A program made the position numbers and the translations under genes. This document shows positions 8,551 to 12,185 of a stretch of DNA of 12,185 nucleotides, piece by piece (positions within the stretch are counted from its first letter, which is position 1; each line of letters opens with the position of its first letter). The notes beneath the pieces were generated by a model. It was not told the origin of the DNA. It was given only the letters and a program-made list of their open reading frames with translations, and searched no databases. Source of the stretch: Caldilineaceae bacterium (GTDB lineage: Bacteria; Chloroflexota; Anaerolineae; Caldilineales; Caldilineaceae); NCBI GenBank assembly GCA_012032975.1, contig JAAUPU010000017.1, forward strand, positions 1-12,185, given 5' to 3'.

Positions 8551-8584
8551 ATCTGCTCGCCACTCATGGGCGTTCACAGCAGAT
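8551..8584. repeat. Imperfect inverted repeat in the sanA leader
   Basis: ATCTGCT (8551-8557) is the reverse complement of AGCAGAT (8578-8584); inside it CGCC (8558-8561) pairs with GGCG (8569-8572), leaving a one-sided 5-nt bulge. In the sanA message this could form a hairpin in the 5' leader, or it could be an operator over the promoter start region. Confidence 0.3.
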
Positions 8585-8585
8585 C

Positions 8586-8611
8586 TACGTTCTGACAATC
8601 GATCCGGTTCC
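8586..8611 (-). promoter_or_regulatory. Candidate ECF-sigma promoter for sanA-fmt
   Basis: On the minus strand GGAACC (8611-8606) is separated by 16 nt from CGTA (8589-8586). This is the -35/-10 layout of many extracytoplasmic-function sigma factors. Transcription would start near 8580, giving a leader of about 50 nt with the AAGGAG site at its end. An envelope gene under envelope-stress control would make sense, but the assignment rests on ten bases. Confidence 0.35.
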
Positions 8612-8678
8612 TGCCCAACTGGAGATCCAGGGTAGTCGGGCAGATCCAGAGACGGGATCAAGAGCACACTTCGTGGAC

Positions 8679-8707
8679 TTGACAGCCAAGACTCGAACTC
8701 CCATACT
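8679..8707 (+). promoter_or_regulatory. Sigma-70 type promoter of the lytic transglycosylase gene
   Basis: A perfect TTGACA (8679-8684), a 17-nt spacer, and CATACT (8702-8707, 4 of 6 to TATAAT). The predicted start of transcription, 7 nt after the -10, coincides with the ATG at 8715. This decides the gene start and predicts a leaderless message. Confidence 0.6.
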
Positions 8708-8714
8708 TGTAGGT

Positions 8715-10661
8715 ATGCACGAATTTGACGCAGAAGACGGTAAAGAGCCATCCAAATCAGCCCAAAACCCCAAGGAGAGCCAAGCGCCCTACGGCAAGCC
8801 TCGCCCCATTCCTGCTGCTCCGCTCCCGCAGGAGCTACGCAACTGGCAAGTCGTCGAAATCGAGGGCGAGGCAACGGTCGTCGGCGAGGCAACGGTCGTC
8901 GGCGGTGCGACGGCCACTGACGGTCCCCCGACCGGTGTTGCGGAAACAGGGCACGATCCTCGGGGCGAAGTCCATGCGATTGCCGATCAGGTCGACGATA
9001 TCATCATCGGCTCCCTCGCAACTCGCCACCTGACGATCAACCCTGGCGATACTGCGCTTTTCCGGTTGACAATTCTCAACAACGGCCCGAAGGACGCGCT
9101 TTTCAAGGTGCAGGTGGAAGGCTGGCTTGATGAGGCGTGGGTGCAAGGCGCGCCGATCCACACCCGAGTTCAGCCTGGCGAGCGCACGGTGGTCGAAGTG
9201 GCCGTTGCGCCTCCTCGCCTGCCCTCAACCGTCGCCTCGGATCGCCCCCTGGCCATCCTCGTTACGTCGCCTGGATACCCGGGGCGACTCTGTCGAGTTG
9301 GCGCCCAGTTGACCATTCGCCCCTTTGGCGGATTCAACCTGGGTCAACCCCGCCCCGCGGACTTGACGGTCAACTGGCTGCGACGGCATGTCACGTTCAT
9401 CATCCCGCTGATCAACCGGGGCAACTGGTCAACGACTGTTGAACTTCACGCAGCAATCCTTGGCGGGCCTCCCACCGGCGATCATGGGTGCAGCTTCGAA
9501 TTCCGTTCGTCGGCCTCCCAACCCTACCAAGCTGGCAAGATTACCGTGCCCCTGCGTCCTGGCGAGACCATCCCGATCGAGGTGCGCATCATCCCGCATG
9601 AGCAGCCCATCTTTGCCTGGGATGCCCTGCATATCCCGTTTCGGGTCGTGGCGACCTCTGTGGAAGAAATGGGTTCTGCCAACCGCGGACTGGTGGAAAG
9701 CGTCGATCTGGAATTCGCCAGCGCACCGCTGGTCCGCCCCTGGCAGATCGCCTCGCTCTCGACTTTGATGGCCCTGGCGCTTTTGCTCATCGGGTTCATC
9801 GTCGTGGCGGGTCTGCTGTTGATGCAGACCCTTGCGCGTCCAACTGCGCCCCCCGCCGCAAACATCGCTCCTGCTGCCGCACCGGTTGCCATCATCCTCA
9901 AAGTGGCCGAACCCGTGCCAACCCGCGGCGCGGATGCGCCGACTTTGGCCGCGCCGGCCATCACCGCTGCCATCCCGACAGTTGACCTGACGAACGGCCC
10001 TACCTCTGAGGTCATCCCACAGGTGAGTGCCGCCAGCGTGACTGCACCTGGAGAGATCGGTGCGCCAGGCGCCCCGGCTGGACAGGTCGGCGCGCCGCTT
10101 GTGTTACCCAACCAGGTGACGGCGCCCGGCGAGCCAAGCGCAGCCCGCCCGCCACAAGCCGTCCAACAGAATGCCATTCCCCTTGTGCAACCCCAGACCG
10201 CCGCCCAACCCGCCCCGGCGGTCGCCGCGCGCCCGCTAACCTACGCAGAGATGTTTCAGGAGATCGGTCTACGGTATGACCTGAACTGGCGAATGCTGGC
10301 TGCGCAAGCGTATGTCGAGAGCAGCTTCAACTCGTTGGCGCTGGGCAGCGCGGGCGACATGGGGCTGATGCAGATTCTGCCTCCAACATGGAAGGAGTGG
10401 GCGCCGGTTGTGAATGCGACGGATCCATTCGACAGCTACAGCAATACATTGGTTGCAGCAGTCTATCTCGATTATCTGCGCACACGGCTCGGTCAGGCTG
10501 GCTATTCAGACCAACAATGGATGCTGGTCGCCTACAACTGGGGACCGGACAAGCTGCTCGATCACCTGCGCAGCGGCGGGTCGTGGGACAACCTCGGTGA
10601 AGCGCAACGCAATTATGCTCGCACGATCTTGCAGATTGCGGAAAGCATCCCTCAGAACTGA
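8715..10661 (+). CDS. Membrane-anchored lytic transglycosylase with N-terminal beta-sandwich domains
   Basis: 648 residues from ATG 8715; the frame is open back to 8472, but that would overlap sanA and the promoter sits at 8679-8707. Layout: a charged, disordered leader with a 6-residue tandem repeat GEATVV (about 51-68); two Ig-like beta modules of the kind seen in NEW3/CARDB-type proteins (about 100-203, LTINPGDTALFRLTILNNGP; about 210-337, VPLRPGETIPIEV); one membrane helix (about 345-373); a Pro/Ala-rich linker (about 374-505); and a C-terminal SLT domain (about 508-648). The SLT domain has the catalytic Glu535 in AYVESSFNS, GDMGLMQILPPTW (547-559) and VAYNWG (605-610), so it should cleave the glycan strand of peptidoglycan with 1,6-anhydro product formation. 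No signal peptide precedes the beta modules, so they are predicted to be cytoplasmic and the SLT domain outside. The following gene starts 36 nt later. Confidence 0.88.
   Translation: MHEFDAEDGKEPSKSAQNPKESQAPYGKPRPIPAAPLPQELRNWQVVEIEGEATVVGEATVVGGATATDGPPTGVAETGHDPRGEVHAIADQVDDIIIGSLATRHLTINPGDTALFRLTILNNGPKDALFKVQVEGWLDEAWVQGAPIHTRVQPGERTVVEVAVAPPRLPSTVASDRPLAILVTSPGYPGRLCRVGAQLTIRPFGGFNLGQPRPADLTVNWLRRHVTFIIPLINRGNWSTTVELHAAILGGPPTGDHGCSFEFRSSASQPYQAGKITVPLRPGETIPIEVRIIPHEQPIFAWDALHIPFRVVATSVEEMGSANRGLVESVDLEFASAPLVRPWQIASLSTLMALALLLIGFIVVAGLLLMQTLARPTAPPAANIAPAAAPVAIILKVAEPVPTRGADAPTLAAPAITAAIPTVDLTNGPTSEVIPQVSAASVTAPGEIGAPGAPAGQVGAPLVLPNQVTAPGEPSAARPPQAVQQNAIPLVQPQTAAQPAPAVAARPLTYAEMFQEIGLRYDLNWRMLAAQAYVESSFNSLALGSAGDMGLMQILPPTWKEWAPVVNATDPFDSYSNTLVAAVYLDYLRTRLGQAGYSDQQWMLVAYNWGPDKLLDHLRSGGSWDNLGEAQRNYARTILQIAESIPQN
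8865..8918 (+). repeat. In-frame 18-bp tandem repeat
   Basis: GGCGAGGCAACGGTCGTC occurs exactly at 8865-8882 and 8883-8900, followed by a decayed third copy (8901-8918). It encodes GEATVV twice and then GGATAT in the disordered leader of the transglycosylase. Two identical copies suggest recent slippage and a length-variable spot. Confidence 0.8.
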
Positions 10662-10669
10662 TGCGTTAC

Positions 10670-10699
10670 TTGTGGCTTAGTTCGACGCAGTGCTACCAT
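10670..10699 (+). promoter_or_regulatory. Weak promoter candidate before the O-antigen ligase gene
   Basis: TTGTGG (10670-10675), an 18-nt spacer, and TACCAT (10694-10699, 4 of 6). Its predicted start of transcription falls on the second in-frame ATG (10707), again 7 nt past the -10. It lies in the 36-nt gap after the transglycosylase, so readthrough from that gene is equally possible. Confidence 0.25.
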
Positions 10700-12185
10700 G
10701 CCACGCATGGAGCAGCAGAAGATCGACGAAGAGACGAGCACCCCTGAACGTCCGTTGCCAACGCTGATGCGTCGGCCACTCCTGCATTGGCCGACGCATC
10801 AGCGTTGGCTCGCTTTGGCCGCGGTTGTTAGTGCGCTGCTTGGCCTCGTCTGGCTGCTGTATACTGTTCCCAGGCAGGCAGCGCCGACAGCCCTGCTCCC
10901 CGCGACGCCCGCAGAGACGTTGCTCAGCGGTGTCGTAGCCAGCATGGACAGCCCACTCTTTGCTTATTCCCCCGGCTGGACAATCGACGAGCGTGGCGCC
11001 GACCCCATCGAACCGATCGATCCCTGGTTAACGCCGTCTGGCGTTGTGAGCTTCGAGTATTTTGGCGACGAGTTGAGCTTGCAGCTTGCCGTGGGCAATT
11101 TTTGGGGCTATCTCTTCGTGACGGTCGATGGAGAGCCAGCCAACCTGTTGCCTATCATCGACGGAAATGTCAACAGTCTGGGCGAACGCGCCGGTTATCG
11201 CACGTTCCTGGAGCCTGAAGCGCAGACAGATCAGGGGCCTGCTTCACGATGGGTGCGCGTCCACCGCGCGGAGGGCGCCCCAGGCGATCGTCACCAGGTG
11301 CGGGTGGAAGTGTGGCGAAGTTGGGGACAGACGCCGCTCCGCGGGGTGGCCATTGACCAGGCTCTTTCTTCGCCAGCGTTGCCGATTTGGCCTGGTGTGG
11401 CGCTGCTGATCGGGGCTTTCTGGTCCGCGTTGGCCGCTTGGTCGGTTGCATCGTCAGCAAAATCGAGGTTAGCAAATCGAAGAGCAGTCGGGACGTTCGA
11501 CCGCCTCCGACACAGTCGATTTTTGCCGGCCTTCCTGACGAACGGTGGATACTCCTCGCGGCGAGCAGCGCCCTCTTGTTGGCTGCCAGCGGGGTATGGC
11601 TCAACCTCTGGTGGATGGCTCTCGCTGGCATTGGGCTGCTGGCGTTGGTCTCGACGACACGGCCGGCGATTTGGCTGGCCGCTTTGCTCTTTGCCCTGCC
11701 ATTTTATTACGCCGTGAGCCTGCCCCTGCTGCCAGGTCGCAGCGTCAGCCTGATCGATCTGGGCATCTTTGGCGGGTGTGCGATTGTGGCCGTCTACTAC
11801 ATCTTGCAGAAATTCGGTCTGGATCGGGAGAGGAACGAACCGTCCATCGACGGCCGCGTTTCGCCAGAAGCGTTGAACGCCCGCACATGGCTTTTTTTGA
11901 TCATTAGTTGGGCTTTGGTCTGCGTCTTTGCCGCTGAACACCTGGGCGTGGGTTTGCGCGAATGGCGGGTGGTCTTTCTGTCGGGCGGTCTATTTGCGCT
12001 CTTGCTCTATTTTGGCGTGCAGATTCGCAACAGACCCAAGGACCGCGATCTCCTCATCAACGCCTGGCTGGCAGGCGCCACCGTGGTCGCGCTCATCGGT
12101 CTGGGGCAATATGCGACAGGCAAGATGGTCGTCGCAGCCGAGGGCGTCTATCGGGTGCGCGGGCTGTATGGATCACCCAATATCT
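10698..12185 (+). CDS. O-antigen ligase/polymerase family protein with N-terminal beta domain; frameshifted, right end cut off
   Basis: The first frame (ATG 10698; also ATG 10707 and ATG 10767) gives a membrane helix (about 37-56), a soluble outer domain of about 170 residues (SGVVSFEYFGDELSLQLAVG, FWGYLFVTVDGEPANLLP, AGYRTFLEPE, VRVEVWRSWGQTPLRGVAID) and a second helix (about 229-250). The frame then degrades into Arg/Ser-rich sequence and stops at 11717. The frame two bases on continues sensibly from about 11520: GLPDERWILLAASSALLLAA, several membrane helices, SLIDLGIFGG, and VYRVRGLYGSPNI at the window edge. The RVRGLYGSPN pattern is typical of the Wzy_C/O-antigen ligase family, which joins or polymerises lipid-linked glycans at the outer face of the membrane. 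Adding one T to the T5 run at 11520-11524 joins the two parts as HSRFFAGLPDERW. No clear ribosome binding site is seen. It could instead be two overlapping genes. Confidence 0.7.
10757..10809. repeat. Perfect 22-bp inverted repeat, 9-nt loop, inside coding sequence
   Basis: 10757-10778 and 10788-10809 are exact reverse complements (15 of 22 GC pairs) around a 9-nt loop (10779-10787). Both arms are read in frame at the start of the O-antigen ligase gene (LPTLMRRPLLHWPTHQRWL). There is no U-tract on either strand, so it is not a normal terminator. The in-frame ATG at 10767 lies inside the first arm. Confidence 0.95.

Noticed and set aside
8182..8892. 236-codon open frame on the minus strand across the sanA/transglycosylase gap
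   Set aside because: It crosses both promoters and the sanA start in a different frame; Arg/Pro/Ser-rich and without motifs.
10757..10809. Intrinsic terminator or transposon end
   Set aside because: There is no U-tract on either strand, no target duplication and no transposase; the coding frame passes through unbroken.

Overview
The window looks like a piece of a GC-rich chromosome from a Chloroflexota bacterium, probably of the Anaerolineae/Caldilineae kind. This is inferred from the style of the proteins (GT-C membrane glycosyltransferases with the GIAHPTGYPLY signature, SH3b lipoproteins, an O-antigen ligase with an N-terminal beta domain) and was not confirmed by any search. I see no phage, transposon, CRISPR, rRNA or tRNA signal.

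Layout. Positions 2-5160 carry four genes on the minus strand: a small unknown protein (2-415), a GT-C-like multi-pass membrane protein (519-2048), a two-SH3b lipoprotein (2217-3008) and a DUF2723 membrane glycosyltransferase (3258-5160). A strong intrinsic terminator (2101-2151) closes the lipoprotein unit. A divergent, divergently evolved ammonium-transporter-family gene follows on the plus strand (5225-6828). It converges on a minus-strand pair, sanA (8527-7846) then fmt (7830-6856). A second divergent promoter region (8528-8714) starts a plus-strand run: a membrane-anchored lytic transglycosylase (8715-10661) and a beta-domain/O-antigen ligase protein that runs off the right edge (10698 to 12185+).

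Theme. Most genes belong to envelope building: two GT-C type glycosyltransferases, an SH3b lipoprotein, SanA, a lytic transglycosylase and an O-antigen ligase. The housekeeping gene is fmt (initiator tRNA formylation).

The dominant oddity is that four of the nine genes (DUF2723, amt, sanA, O-antigen ligase) are broken by one-base frameshifts. The DUF2723 gene also holds a compensating pair that scrambles its acidic motif. In most cases the restored reading recovers family-conserved sequence. Several breaks sit at short homopolymers. The simplest reading is residual indel error in a long-read assembly, not real gene death; this matters for anyone using the sequence.

Other points of interest are three plus-strand genes whose -10 box lies exactly 7 nt before an ATG (leaderless transcription), a perfect 22-bp inverted repeat inside the start of the O-antigen ligase gene, an Amt protein with serine in place of the second pore histidine, and an ECF-type promoter candidate in front of sanA. 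I do not see a convincing new multi-gene system.
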